Below are positions 32,006-41,407 of a stretch of 64,000 nt of DNA, piece by piece. The notes beneath the pieces were generated by a model, which saw only the letters and a list, made by a program, of their open reading frames with translations, was not told the DNA's origin and did no database searches. Position 1 is the stretch's first letter. Every line of letters starts with the position of its first letter. Made by a program: the position numbers and the translations under genes. Source of the stretch: Phaeovulum vinaykumarii (GTDB lineage: Bacteria > Pseudomonadota > Alphaproteobacteria > Rhodobacterales > Rhodobacteraceae); NCBI RefSeq assembly GCF_900156695.1, contig NZ_FTOM01000009.1:51608-115607 (forward strand), read 5' to 3'.

Positions 32006-32952
32006 CGTTCTCCTGTTTCGATCCAGGTTGCGCCGCCGTCACGGCTGATTTTCAAGATGCCGCCCAACAGGGCAGCGATGTAGGTCTCGTCTCTTGGATG
32101 AACCGCAACAGCGGTCGCAGCTTTGCTCGCCCGCTTTTGCCAGATGACTCCGCCGTCCTGCGATGCCCAGAGGCCCGAACGCAGCGCGGCATACATCACT
32201 TCCGGCGCCGAGGGGGCACTGGCCAGCGACAGGATCGGTTCACCTCCTGGCAATGGCGCTTCGGACGGTGGGGCTTCACCCGCAACCAATGCGTCCATCG
32301 CATTGCCTGGCTGCACGTCCTGCCAGCGACAAAAGCAATCGGGCACCCGCGTTAGGCCAACCTCGGTGCCCGCATAGATCCAGATCCCGCCCATGCCGGT
32401 CTCAAGCTCGACCGAAGCCAGAGAAAGAAGTTCCCGCTCTGCGTCGTCGAGCCAGGGGCGGTCCATGGCGAGCGACCAGGTTGCACCGGCGTCTTCGCTC
32501 TTCCACAACCCGTCGCCGCGAAGCGAGGCATAGATCATGTCCGGGTTCCGCGAGGCGATAGCAACGGCAGTGATTTCTCCGTCAGGCAGCCTAGCTTCAA
32601 AGATACGCCACGAAGCGCCCCCGTCTTCGGAAATGCTGACACCGCCCTCGGCCAACCCCGCAACCACACGGCCGGGCCGGTCGCGATGGGTCGCCAGCGA
32701 CAGCACGTTCCCCAGTGTCTCTGCCGCGGTCCAAGTCTGGCCGGCATCGTCACTGACGAACAACCCTCGATCTGCCAGCAGGATGGTATCACCATCAAAG
32801 GCCAGAGCCGCTGGATCACCATCGACTGCAGCCTGCACAAGCCTTGGCAACACCGTGGCTAAGCCGCTACCGAGGACGGCAGCAAGAACCTTGCGCCGGT
32901 TTGGCCGACATCCAATCTCAATCGATTTCAATCTGCTTGCTCCTCTGCTCAT
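32002..32952 (-). CDS. BNR/YCF48-like beta-propeller exported protein
   Basis: The 316-residue product has a double-arginine export signal (NRRKVLAAVL). It has repeated 'S-D-x-G-x-T/S-W' motifs (SDDAGQTW, SEDGGASW, SEDAGATW, SQDGGVIW, SRDGGATW) spaced 45-100 residues, the mark of sialidase/VPS10-type propellers. No catalytic site is evident. It heads the operon with DUF411 and cytochrome c. The IS begins only 60 bases upstream of the start codon, so the native promoter may be gone. Confidence 0.85.
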   Translation of the reverse strand: MSRGASRLKSIEIGCRPNRRKVLAAVLGSGLATVLPRLVQAAVDGDPAALAFDGDTILLADRGLFVSDDAGQTWTAAETLGNVLSLATHRDRPGRVVAGLAEGGVSISEDGGASWRIFEARLPDGEITAVAIASRNPDMIYASLRGDGLWKSEDAGATWSLAMDRPWLDDAERELLSLASVELETGMGGIWIYAGTEVGLTRVPDCFCRWQDVQPGNAMDALVAGEAPPSEAPLPGGEPILSLASAPSAPEVMYAALRSGLWASQDGGVIWQKRASKAATAVAVHPRDETYIAALLGGILKISRDGGATWIETGER

Positions 32953-33011
32953 GCGACGCGGATCACGCCCATTGTCGCGTTGCCGTTAAATCCGAGACGC
33001 GGCGCGTTTGC

Positions 33012-34472
33012 GGGAGTGGACAAAACATGGGGGTCATGCGGCGCGTTTTCTGTTTGCGACGGTCAGCCGACCATCGAGAACTGCGGCCCTTGTGACGGCT
33101 ACTCGGTGAGCCCCTTTGGGCGACCACCGCATCCTTCTGCGCTTTCCCATGCGGGCATTGGCAATGTCATCGACTGATCCTTCGGCACGAGATGACGAGA
33201 TGGGCAGCCCGTTACGGTACCGTCGGCCATAGTCGACAAGGGATTCCATGTTGTTCGCGAGATAGGTGTACAGTGTCCCGCATCGGGCCTGCACACGAGC
33301 GGCAGCGGTGCGGACAGCCAAAGGTTCTTCCGCAAGGCGGGTGCAATCGTGCATGAGCCCTTTCAGATAAGTTTCCGCGACCCGTGCTCTGCCATGCCAC
33401 AGCCACCAGCGAAGGCTTTTCGCGGGGCGCTGGAACAGCACCGGAATTCCAGTGAATCCCGGTATCTGGACCAGACCCTGAACGGCGGCCTCGACATGTC
33501 GAATACGCATCGAGATGTGCCACCAGTCGAGGATATGCTTCACCTGGCCGTCGCCACCCATGGCATTCCGTATGAGGTTCGGGAGAGCAAGCTCGCCATC
33601 AGAGATTACCGTCAACAGACGGCCCGGCTTCCATCCAAAGTCTGACAGCTCTTCTCGCATCCGGCTGCCTGGCGATGCCGTCGCATTGGCGACCAAGCCA
33701 AATCGTCGGCACATATTGCGACTTTCAATCTTACCGACCACAAGATCCAGGTGTCGCTGCTGATACTCCGGTCGACAGCGGATATGCGCACCGTCCAGAA
33801 AAACCGTCAAACCCCCTTTGGGAAGTGCTTCAGCGGGATCGCCTGATGCCCTTCGACTTTTCTCGAGCCCCGCGGCTACTCTTCCCAACCGGTCACGCAC
33901 CGTGGTGTGATGGGGCGGATGGCAGGGGAGGAAGCTTTTCATCAGCCGCGCGGCTTCGCGAAAGGAATGCCGGGACCCGAGTTCCGCATGGAGCCGCTGC
34001 AGCTCCGGGGTAGCCCGGTCAGGAAAGAAATAGGCCAGCGGAGAAATAGGTCCGCCGGGCATCGCCGCTGACCTGGCATCACACGAACAGCGGCGCAAGC
34101 GCGCGGCTTTGACCCGAACCCGCCCAAAGAGCGTGTCGAGATCGCGCGTGCGATAGTCATGAATGGCACGAACCGAGGCGCAATCCGGGCATACGCGGCT
34201 TTCTCGGATGATTTCCTCAACCTGATCGCAAAGAATTGCCCGCTGAATCTGTTCGACAACCCTCTTCCCATCCTCGAGGCGCAACCCGATCCCGTCTGGA
34301 CAGGTCACCCGGTAGGGTCGTGAAATGCCGTCAAGCTGATGAGTGCGCTTCTCCCCGTTGTCGAAGGTAGTTTCGATTGTAATCCGTACGTCCATGGCAG
34401 CCCCACACGCAAAGAACTCACCTTAGCACGGGCCGCAACGACGAAGATGACCCCCATGTTTTGTCCACTCCC
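33012..34472. mobile_element. Intact insertion sequence, ISKra4-like
   Basis: A 1461-bp element is bounded by perfect 26-bp inverted repeats starting GGGAGTGGACAAAACATGGG: 33012-33037 and, inverted, 34447-34472. It carries one transposase gene. No clear target duplication is visible: left flank ends GCGTTTGC, right flank begins TCCGTATC, which suggests rearrangement after insertion. A 149-bp copy of the right end recurs at 44118-44266. Confidence 0.9.
33034..34395 (-). CDS. Transposase, ISKra4-like family
   Basis: The 453-residue product has an N-terminal zinc-finger-like part ('RESRVCPDCASVRAIHDYRTRD') and a DDE-type core with 'GGLTVFLDGAHIRCRP', 'LLTVISDGELALPNL' and 'HILDWWHISMRIRH'. It ends in a conserved arginine-rich tail ('SRAEGSVDDIANARMGKRRRMRWS'). 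The frame is intact, so the element may be active. The gene fills the space between the inverted repeats; its stop lies inside the left repeat. Confidence 0.88.
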   Translation of the reverse strand: MDVRITIETTFDNGEKRTHQLDGISRPYRVTCPDGIGLRLEDGKRVVEQIQRAILCDQVEEIIRESRVCPDCASVRAIHDYRTRDLDTLFGRVRVKAARLRRCSCDARSAAMPGGPISPLAYFFPDRATPELQRLHAELGSRHSFREAARLMKSFLPCHPPHHTTVRDRLGRVAAGLEKSRRASGDPAEALPKGGLTVFLDGAHIRCRPEYQQRHLDLVVGKIESRNMCRRFGLVANATASPGSRMREELSDFGWKPGRLLTVISDGELALPNLIRNAMGGDGQVKHILDWWHISMRIRHVEAAVQGLVQIPGFTGIPVLFQRPAKSLRWWLWHGRARVAETYLKGLMHDCTRLAEEPLAVRTAAARVQARCGTLYTYLANNMESLVDYGRRYRNGLPISSSRAEGSVDDIANARMGKRRRMRWSPKGAHRVAVTRAAVLDGRLTVANRKRAA

Positions 34473-34479
34473 TCCGTAT

Positions 34480-34668
34480 CTCAAGCGCTCGGCGCATCTG
34501 CCGCAGGAGATCAAGGATATTGGCTGGAAAGCTCAGACGCGACTTTGCAAACGGTATCGAGCTTTGAGCCGGACAGGCAAACCGCAGCCGCGCGTGTTGG
34601 GCGCAATCGCCCGGGAACTGGCCGGGTTCATCTGGGATATCGCGCGCAGGACGCCGCTTACGGCCTGA
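34480..34668 (+). pseudogene. Remnant of an IS110-family transposase (C-terminus)
   Basis: About 62 codons immediately right of the intact IS encode 'DIGWKAQTRLCKRYRALSR' and 'AIARELAGFIWDIAR', which look like the C-terminal end of IS110/IS1111-type transposases. The rest of that element is missing, replaced at its 5' side by the ISKra4-like element. From 34669 to 35081 I see no gene. Confidence 0.7.
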
Positions 34669-35081
34669 TCGCCAACTCAGACTGCCTGTGCAGCACGCTG
34701 GAGATGGCGGCCATGGATAGGGAAATCCTCGGTCTACGCTTTGGGACAGACATCCGGTCTTAGAGAGAGGTCACCCGTATCGAATTTGGTCAGGCGGTAT
34801 CCAATCCGCGGATGAGAGAATGACAACCATCGGTTCGGCCTGCCGTCTCCAGCGCCTGCACAGGCTACAGATTTTTGACCATCTCGCGCCAGCGGGATAG
34901 TCTAATCGTGTCGGGAAGATCAAAAACGCTCATGAGAGCGTAGGATTTAGCACCGTCCGGCAACAGACCCCCATACAGGTTTTTACCCTGTCATCGAGCG
35001 TTGACAACAGGGGAGCGTAGGGCGAAAACCGCATCGGGACATGCGCGAAGCATCCATCAGCACAGCAATCAGAGGCAGATC
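34669..35081. other. Non-coding stretch, probable IS debris
   Basis: About 410 bases with no convincing gene lie between the IS110 remnant and the HlyD-family gene. The sequence may contain the downstream end of the old IS110-type element and the promoter of the ABC-exporter operon, but no clear motif was found. Confidence 0.4.
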
Positions 35082-36149
35082 ATGGCAAAGCCCGGCAGAA
35101 ACACCATTATTCTGGGCGGCCTGGCCGTTGTCGCCGTGCTTGGCTGGCTGGCCTGGGACCGGCTGCAACCCGCCGGTCTGCCGGCGGGTTTTGCCAGCGC
35201 CAATGGCCGGATCGAGGCGACCGAGGTGGATATCGCGGCGCTCACCGGCGGCCGAATCGCCGAAATCACCGCTGCCGAAGGTGACATGGTCAGCGCAGGC
35301 GATGTGCTGGTGCAGATGGACGTGGTGCAGCTGAACGCACAAAAACGTCAGGCCGAAGCGCAGCTTGCCCGCGCCGAAATCGGCGTCGAGACAGCAAGGG
35401 CGCTGGTCGCTCAGGCCGAGGCACAAGAGCGCGCGGCCCGGGCCGCGGTTGATCAGGCAGGCTCGGTTGCCGATGCCGCGTCGCGCAGGCTTGAACGCTC
35501 TGAGCAGCTTGCAAAGACCAGTGCGATCTCGCAGCAGGTGCTGGATGATGACCGCGCCCGGGACGCCCAGGCCCGCGCCGGTGTGGCCTCGGCCGAAGCC
35601 AGCCATGCGGCAGCGCTGGCGGGGGTCAGCAGCGCGCAGGCGCAGGTGGTCGATGCAAGTGCGGCCGTCGAGGCGGCAAAGGCGTCGATTGATGCGATCC
35701 AGGCCTCTCTGGACGACGCCACGCTGAAAGCGCCGCGCACGGGCCGGATCCAGTATCGCATCGCACAAGAGGGCGAGATTGTCGGCTCTGGCGGGCGGAT
35801 CCTCAGCCTTGTCGATCTGGGCGATGTCTATATGACGGTTTTTCTGCCGACATCGCAGGTCGGCCGGGTGCAGGTCGGATCAGAGGTGCGCCTTGTCATG
35901 GATGCGGCGCGGGAATTCGTGATCCCGGCCACGGTTTCCTATGTTGCCGATGTGGCGCAGTTCACGCCAAAGACGGTCGAGACCGCCGATGAGCGCGAAA
36001 AGCTGATGTTCCGCGTCCGTGCCCGCATCGACCCCGAGCTGCTGTCGCGGCATATCGAATATGTCAAAACCGGCCTGCCGGGCATGGCCTATCTGCGGCT
36101 TGATCCGGATGCCGCCTGGCCTGACTTTCTTTCCAATGTCGTGAAATGA
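35082..36149 (+). CDS. HlyD-family membrane fusion protein of an ABC exporter
   Basis: The 355-residue product starts at the ATG at 35082, with AGAGG upstream. It has one N-terminal membrane helix (about 8-25), a lipoyl-like half ('[21 protein letters not shown]'), a long Ala/Gln-rich coiled coil (about 90-200) and the second lipoyl half ('[22 protein letters not shown]'). It would connect the ABC exporter to an outer-membrane channel. It overlaps the next gene by four bases (ATGA). Confidence 0.92.
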   Translation: MAKPGRNTIILGGLAVVAVLGWLAWDRLQPAGLPAGFASANGRIEATEVDIAALTGGRIAEITAAEGDMVSAGDVLVQMDVVQLNAQKRQAEAQLARAEIGVETARALVAQAEAQERAARAAVDQAGSVADAASRRLERSEQLAKTSAISQQVLDDDRARDAQARAGVASAEASHAAALAGVSSAQAQVVDASAAVEAAKASIDAIQASLDDATLKAPRTGRIQYRIAQEGEIVGSGGRILSLVDLGDVYMTVFLPTSQVGRVQVGSEVRLVMDAAREFVIPATVSYVADVAQFTPKTVETADEREKLMFRVRARIDPELLSRHIEYVKTGLPGMAYLRLDPDAAWPDFLSNVVK

Positions 36150-38884
36150 CCGGCTCAGTTGCCGGGGTCTCCGGCCTGACGCTGCGCTATGGCAAGGTCA
36201 CGGCGCTTGACAATGTGACGCTGGAGATCCCTGAGGGGCGCATGGTCGGGCTGATCGGGCCAGACGGGGTCGGAAAGTCCAGCCTTCTGTCGCTGCTGGC
36301 CGGGGCACGTGTGATCCAGCAGGGCAAGGTCGAGGTTCTGGGCGGCGATATGCGCGATGTGGCGCATCGCAACCGCGTCTGCCCCCGCACCGCCTATATG
36401 CCGCAGGGTCTGGGCAAGAACCTCTACCCGACGCTTTCGGTCGAAGAGAACCTTGATTTCTTCGGCTCGCTTTTCGGTCATGACATGGCCGAACGCGAGC
36501 GGCGGATCACCGATCTGCTGGCTGCGACCGGCATGACGCCGTTCCGGTCGCGCCCGGCGTCAAAGCTGTCGGGCGGCATGAAGCAAAAGCTGGGTCTGTG
36601 CTGCGCGCTGATCCATGATCCCGATTTCCTGATTCTTGACGAGCCGACCACCGGCGTCGATCCACTGTCGCGCCGCCAGTTCTGGGATCTGATCGACCGC
36701 ATCCGCGCGACACGGCCGGGGATGAGCGTGATCACCGCCACCGCCTATATGGAAGAGGCCGCGCGCTTCGACTGGCTGGTTGCGATGAATGCGGGCCGGG
36801 TGCTGGCCACCGGCACCACCAGCGATCTGCTGTCGCGGACCGGGGCCGACACGCTTGATGCAGCCTTCATCGCGCTTTTGCCCGAAGAAGACCGGGGCGA
36901 AGACAGTGCCGTGGTGATCCCGCCGCGGACCACCGATGACAGCGATATCGCCATCGAGGCCGAGGGGCTGACGCAGCGCTTTGGCGATTTCGTGGCGGTC
37001 GACAATGTTTCCTTCCGCATCCCCAGGGGTGAGATTTTCGGCTTTCTGGGTTCGAACGGCTGCGGCAAGACGACGACGATGAAGATGCTCACCGGGCTTC
37101 TGGAGCCGAGTGAGGGCCGGGCAAAGCTTTTCGGCCATGAGGTCGATGCAAGCGATCTGTCGGTGCGCCGCCGGGTCGGGTTCATGTCGCAGGCCTTCTC
37201 GCTCTATTCCGAGCTGACGGTGCGTCAGAACCTTGATCTGCACGCGCGGCTTTTCGATATGGCGGCCGAGAAGATCCCCGCCAGGGTTGACGAGATGATC
37301 GCCCGGTTCGATCTGGGCGACGTGACCGACAGCCTGCCCGAGGCGTTGCCGCTGGGTATCCGCCAGCGGCTTTCGCTGGCAGTGGCGATGATCCATGCGC
37401 CCGAGATCCTGATCCTTGACGAGCCGACCTCGGGGGTGGACCCGGTGGCGCGCAACGGCTTTTGGCGCATTCTGGCGGAACTTTCGCGCAAGGATGGCGT
37501 GACGATCTTTGTCTCGACCCATTTCATGAACGAGGCGGAATGGTGCGACCGCATCAGCCTGATGCATGCGGGCAAGGTGCTGGTCTCGGACACCGCCGAG
37601 GGGATCACGAAAGCCAAAGGTTGCGCCACGCTGGAAGACGCGTTCATCGCCTATCTTGAAGAGGCGATTGGCGAGACGGCACCCGCCCCCGCCGCTGCGC
37701 CCGAGGCCGCGCCCGAGGCCCCCGCAGCCGGGGTGACCCATCACGCGCAGCAATCCGGCTTCAGCCTGCGGCGACTGCTTAGCTATTCGCAGCTGGAAAG
37801 CCTGCAATTGCAGCGCGATCCGATCCGGCTGACCATGGCGTTGGTCGGCAGCCTTCTTCTGATGATCGTGGTGGGGCTGGGCATCAACATGGATGTCGAG
37901 GATCTGACCTTCGCCGCCCTTGACCGCGACCAGACCACCACCAGCCGCAATTATATCGCCGATATTGCGGGATCGCGCTATTTCATCGAACAGCCGGCCC
38001 TGACAAGTTACGACGAGATCGACGCAAGAATGCGCTCGGGCGAGCTGGCGCTGGCGATCGAGATCCCGCCCGGCTTTGCCGCCGATATCGCGGCAGGCAG
38101 GGATGTGCAGGTCGGGGCCTGGTTCGACGGCGCCAACCCCAGCCGCGCCAATACGGTGCAGGGCTATGTGCAGGGCATGCATGCCGACTGGATCACACGT
38201 CAGGCGCGTCAGCTTTACGGTGACAAGGCGAGCGGCGGCAGTTTCGAACTGGTGACCCGATACCGCTACAACCCCGACGTGCGCAGCCTGAATGCGATGG
38301 TCCCGGCGATCATCCCGCTGCTTTTGCTGATGATCCCGGCGATCCTGACCACGCTTTCGGTCGCGCGTGAACGCGAACTGGGCTCGATCATCAATTTCTA
38401 CGTCACGCCGGTGACGCGGCTGGAATTTCTGCTTGGCAAACAGCTGCCCTATATCGCGCTGGCCATGCTGAATTTCTTCCTGATGATGGCCATGGCGGTC
38501 ACATTCTTCGCAGTGCCCTTCAACGGCAGTTTTCTGGGCTTTACCCTTTCGGCGCTGATCTATGTCACCGCGACCACGGCGCTTGGTTTTCTGGTGTCGG
38601 TCTTCATCGCAAGTCAGGTCGCGGCGCTGTTCGCGACCGCCATGCTGACGATGATCCCGGCGGTCAGCTATTCGGGTTTGATCTACCCGGTCTCTTCGCT
38701 GTCGGGTTTTGGCCGGGTTCTGGGCGAGATCTACCCCTCGACCTGGTTTATCACCGCCGCGCGGGGGGCTTTCTCCAAGGCCTTCGGAATGGCGGAACTG
38801 GCCGGGCCGATGCTGGCCATGGGCATCGCCATTCCGGTGATTATCGGGCTGGCGGCGGCCTTCCTGGAAAAACAGGCGAAGTGA
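36146..38884 (+). CDS. RbbA/YhiH-type fused ABC exporter (two ATPases plus permease)
   Basis: The 912-residue product has two ABC ATPase domains, with Walker A '[11 protein letters not shown]' (about 37) and '[11 protein letters not shown]' (about 301). The signature is intact in the first ('[11 protein letters not shown]') and degenerate in the second ('[13 protein letters not shown]'). An ABC-2 permease with six membrane helices follows (about 550-905). This is the RbbA/YhiH architecture. With the HlyD protein and a second permease it forms an exporter of unknown substrate. The degenerate second signature suggests asymmetric ATP use. Confidence 0.92.
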   Translation: MTGSVAGVSGLTLRYGKVTALDNVTLEIPEGRMVGLIGPDGVGKSSLLSLLAGARVIQQGKVEVLGGDMRDVAHRNRVCPRTAYMPQGLGKNLYPTLSVEENLDFFGSLFGHDMAERERRITDLLAATGMTPFRSRPASKLSGGMKQKLGLCCALIHDPDFLILDEPTTGVDPLSRRQFWDLIDRIRATRPGMSVITATAYMEEAARFDWLVAMNAGRVLATGTTSDLLSRTGADTLDAAFIALLPEEDRGEDSAVVIPPRTTDDSDIAIEAEGLTQRFGDFVAVDNVSFRIPRGEIFGFLGSNGCGKTTTMKMLTGLLEPSEGRAKLFGHEVDASDLSVRRRVGFMSQAFSLYSELTVRQNLDLHARLFDMAAEKIPARVDEMIARFDLGDVTDSLPEALPLGIRQRLSLAVAMIHAPEILILDEPTSGVDPVARNGFWRILAELSRKDGVTIFVSTHFMNEAEWCDRISLMHAGKVLVSDTAEGITKAKGCATLEDAFIAYLEEAIGETAPAPAAAPEAAPEAPAAGVTHHAQQSGFSLRRLLSYSQLESLQLQRDPIRLTMALVGSLLLMIVVGLGINMDVEDLTFAALDRDQTTTSRNYIADIAGSRYFIEQPALTSYDEIDARMRSGELALAIEIPPGFAADIAAGRDVQVGAWFDGANPSRANTVQGYVQGMHADWITRQARQLYGDKASGGSFELVTRYRYNPDVRSLNAMVPAIIPLLLLMIPAILTTLSVARERELGSIINFYVTPVTRLEFLLGKQLPYIALAMLNFFLMMAMAVTFFAVPFNGSFLGFTLSALIYVTATTALGFLVSVFIASQVAALFATAMLTMIPAVSYSGLIYPVSSLSGFGRVLGEIYPSTWFITAARGAFSKAFGMAELAGPMLAMGIAIPVIIGLAAAFLEKQAK

Positions 38885-38891
38885 GGGGCGG

Positions 38892-40004
38892 ATGAACCTG
38901 CGCAACACCTTCAATCTGGGCGTCAAGGAATTGCGCGGGCTCTGGCGCGATCCGGTGATGCTGGTGCTGATCGTCTATTCCTTTTCGCTCTCGATCTGGA
39001 CCTCTGCGAACGTCTCGCCCGAGGCGCTGACGAATGCCGCGATCTCGATCGTGGATGAGGATCAGTCGCATCTCTCCGCCCGCATCACCTCGGCCTTTTA
39101 TCCGCCCTATTTTGTCGAGCCGCAGATGACCACGACGGCCGAGATGGATCGGCGGATGGATCAGGGGCTGGATACTTTTGCGCTGAACATCCCACCGGAT
39201 TTCGCGCGCGATGTGCTGGCCGGAAAAAACCCGGCGATCCAGCTGAATATCGACGCGACAAGGATGAGCCAGGCCTTCACCGGCGGCGGCTATATCCAGC
39301 AGATCGTGTCCTCCGAGGTTTCGGAATATGTGGCGGGCTACCGGGCCGAGACCGCGCTGCCGGTCGATCTGGCGCTCCGCGCGCGGTATAATCCCTCGCT
39401 GGATCCGAAGTGGTTCGGCGCGATTTCCGCCGTGATCCGGTCGATCACCATGCTGTCGCTGGTGCTGACCGGCGCGGCGCTGATCCGCGAAAAGGAACAT
39501 GGCACGGTCGAGCACCTGCTGGTCATGCCCGTCACCCCGACCGAGATCATGTTTTCCAAGATCTGGTCGATGGGGCTGGTGGTGCTGCTGGGGTCGATCT
39601 TTTCGCTAAGTGTTGTGGTGCAGGCGCTGATGGCGGTTCCGGTGCAGGGCTCGGTCGTGCTGTTTCTTGCGGGCGCGGTGCTGATGGTTTTCGCCATGAC
39701 GGGGCTTGGAATTTTCCTTGCTACCATCGCCGGGTCGATGCCGCAATTCGCGCTTTTGCTGATGATGGCGCTTTTGCCGCTGCAGGTGCTGTCAGGCGCG
39801 ATGACGCCGCGGGAATCCATGCCAGAGATCATCCAGACCATCATGCTTGCAGCCCCCAACACGCATTTCATCATCCTCTCGCAGGGCATCTTGTTCCGAG
39901 GTGCCGGGCTTGACGTGGTCTGGCCCCAGTTCGCGGCGCTGGCGGCGATCGGGGTGGCGCTGTTCTGGCTGGCACTGATACGATTCAAGAAATTCCTGCG
40001 GTAA
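38892..40004 (+). CDS. ABC-2 type permease (YhhJ-like)
   Basis: The 370-residue product has an N-terminal helix, a large periplasmic domain (about 45-165) and five C-terminal membrane helices with 'LIREKEHGTVEHLLVMPVTPTEIM', a typical ABC-2 permease signature. It starts seven bases after the RbbA-like gene and should pair with it as the second permease half. Confidence 0.93.
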   Translation: MNLRNTFNLGVKELRGLWRDPVMLVLIVYSFSLSIWTSANVSPEALTNAAISIVDEDQSHLSARITSAFYPPYFVEPQMTTTAEMDRRMDQGLDTFALNIPPDFARDVLAGKNPAIQLNIDATRMSQAFTGGGYIQQIVSSEVSEYVAGYRAETALPVDLALRARYNPSLDPKWFGAISAVIRSITMLSLVLTGAALIREKEHGTVEHLLVMPVTPTEIMFSKIWSMGLVVLLGSIFSLSVVVQALMAVPVQGSVVLFLAGAVLMVFAMTGLGIFLATIAGSMPQFALLLMMALLPLQVLSGAMTPRESMPEIIQTIMLAAPNTHFIILSQGILFRGAGLDVVWPQFAALAAIGVALFWLALIRFKKFLR

Positions 40005-40009
40005 GGCAT

Positions 40010-41089
40010 ATGTTGGGCCGCCTGCTTCTGATCCTGACGCTTGCGCTTGCAGGCTGCGCTGCGCGTCCGGGGCCGGAAGTTCTGGCCCCCGATGCCGGTG
40101 CCCTGCCCGAGGGCGCCCGCCTTGTCCGGGTGCTGACCATGACCACCCGCGCGCCCGAGGCAAATCTGCCGGGGGCCTTTGGCGACTCTCGCTCCATCCG
40201 GCCAAGCTGGCTGGAATACGAGGTCTCGGTGCCGCCTGGCCATCGGCCGGGAAAGATTGAATGGCCGGATCGCAATGGCAGCAGCGCCGACCGGAATTTC
40301 GTGATGCGCAGCCGGCAGACGCTTAGCCGTGACGCCTTTGCAAAGCGTCTCTCGCGCGAGGGGGTCGGGCTTTATGTCCACGGCTTCAACACCCGCTTTC
40401 ATGAGGCCTTGTTCCGCACCGCGCAGCTTTCGGTCGATGCGCATATCGAGGAAAAGCCTGTCCTTTTTACATGGCCCTCGGCAGGCTATCCGGGCGCCTA
40501 TCTGGCTGATCGTGACGCGTCTGACTTTTCCCGCGCGGCGCTTGCCGATCTGCTGCGGCTTTTGACAAAGGGTCGGTCCGCTTCCGACGCGGTGCCGGTG
40601 CTGGCTCACAGCATGGGCGCGCGGCTGACGATGGAGACGCTGGTGCAACTGCGTCTTGCCGGGCGGGACGATGTGCTGGACCGGATCGAGGTCATCCTTG
40701 CCGCCCCGGATATTGATATCGATCTTTTCCGCGCCCAGATGGTCAGCCTTGGGCCGATGAAGCATCCCATCACGGTGCTCGTCTCCTCGGACGATCTGGC
40801 GCTGAAACTGTCGTCGCAGCTTTCGGCACGTCGGATACGGCTTGGGCTTGTCGATGTGCGTGATCCGGCGGTCCAGCGCCTGGCGGTCGCGACCGGAATA
40901 CGGATCGTGGATATTACCGATATTCCGACCGATGATCCCGCCCACAGCCGCTATGTCGGCCTGCTTTCCGGCGAGGCCGGGGCTGTGGTTGAAAACACCC
41001 TTTTCGATGAGGTACGCTTGGCGGGGGCCTTTGTCTTCAATCAGGTCGGTGGTGTCTTCACTGGCATCGCTGATGTGCTGGCGGATTGA
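40010..41089 (+). CDS. DUF900-type alpha/beta hydrolase lipoprotein
   Basis: The 359-residue product has a lipobox (ALAGC) and an alpha/beta hydrolase fold with the nucleophile elbow 'VLAHSMGARLTME' and an upstream 'GVGLYVHGFNTRFHEA', the pattern of DUF900 esterases. It starts five bases after the permease stop, so it belongs to the exporter operon. The substrate is unknown; a periplasmic esterase role is likely. Confidence 0.87.
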   Translation: MLGRLLLILTLALAGCAARPGPEVLAPDAGALPEGARLVRVLTMTTRAPEANLPGAFGDSRSIRPSWLEYEVSVPPGHRPGKIEWPDRNGSSADRNFVMRSRQTLSRDAFAKRLSREGVGLYVHGFNTRFHEALFRTAQLSVDAHIEEKPVLFTWPSAGYPGAYLADRDASDFSRAALADLLRLLTKGRSASDAVPVLAHSMGARLTMETLVQLRLAGRDDVLDRIEVILAAPDIDIDLFRAQMVSLGPMKHPITVLVSSDDLALKLSSQLSARRIRLGLVDVRDPAVQRLAVATGIRIVDITDIPTDDPAHSRYVGLLSGEAGAVVENTLFDEVRLAGAFVFNQVGGVFTGIADVLAD

Positions 41090-41407
41090 GGCCGCGGCCT
41101 TGGCCCGGCGTTGGTGCCAGCGGCATTGGCCGGGTCATGGCCTCGACGTCGCGCCGTTTTGCCGGTAATCGTCCATGATGATCAGGGCAGGGACAGGGGA
41201 TTCCGTGTCCGCCGCCGGACGCCGATGCTTTGCCTGTTCAGTCCGGGGGCGGCTGTTTCGGCGGTTTGACGGCGCTTTACGACATGTCGTCGGCATCGGG
41301 CCTTGGGCGCAATGCCTATGTTCAAGAAACATCTTGAACTCTTTGAATTCGATCAACACTCGTTGATAGTTCTGTGCTAACTTCCGCCGGTAAATTGGAG
41401 ACGCGAC
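41090..41407. promoter_or_regulatory. Intergenic region upstream of the PHA synthase gene
   Basis: About 318 bases without a gene. Near the downstream gene there is an inverted repeat ATCAAC-ACTC-GTTGAT (41352-41367), a possible operator or part of a promoter, followed by a TTGGAG ribosome-binding site before the ATG at 41408. Confidence 0.4.

Noticed and set aside
36560..38926. A very long open frame (about 788 codons) on the minus strand opposite the RbbA-like gene
   Set aside because: It is the mirror of a GC-rich gene with strong ABC motifs; its translation is rich in Arg, His, Gln and Asp with no recognisable domain.
39338..40945. A 535-codon minus-strand frame opposite the permease and DUF900 genes
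   Set aside because: The plus-strand genes have clear domains and operon spacing; the antisense product is low-complexity and matches nothing.
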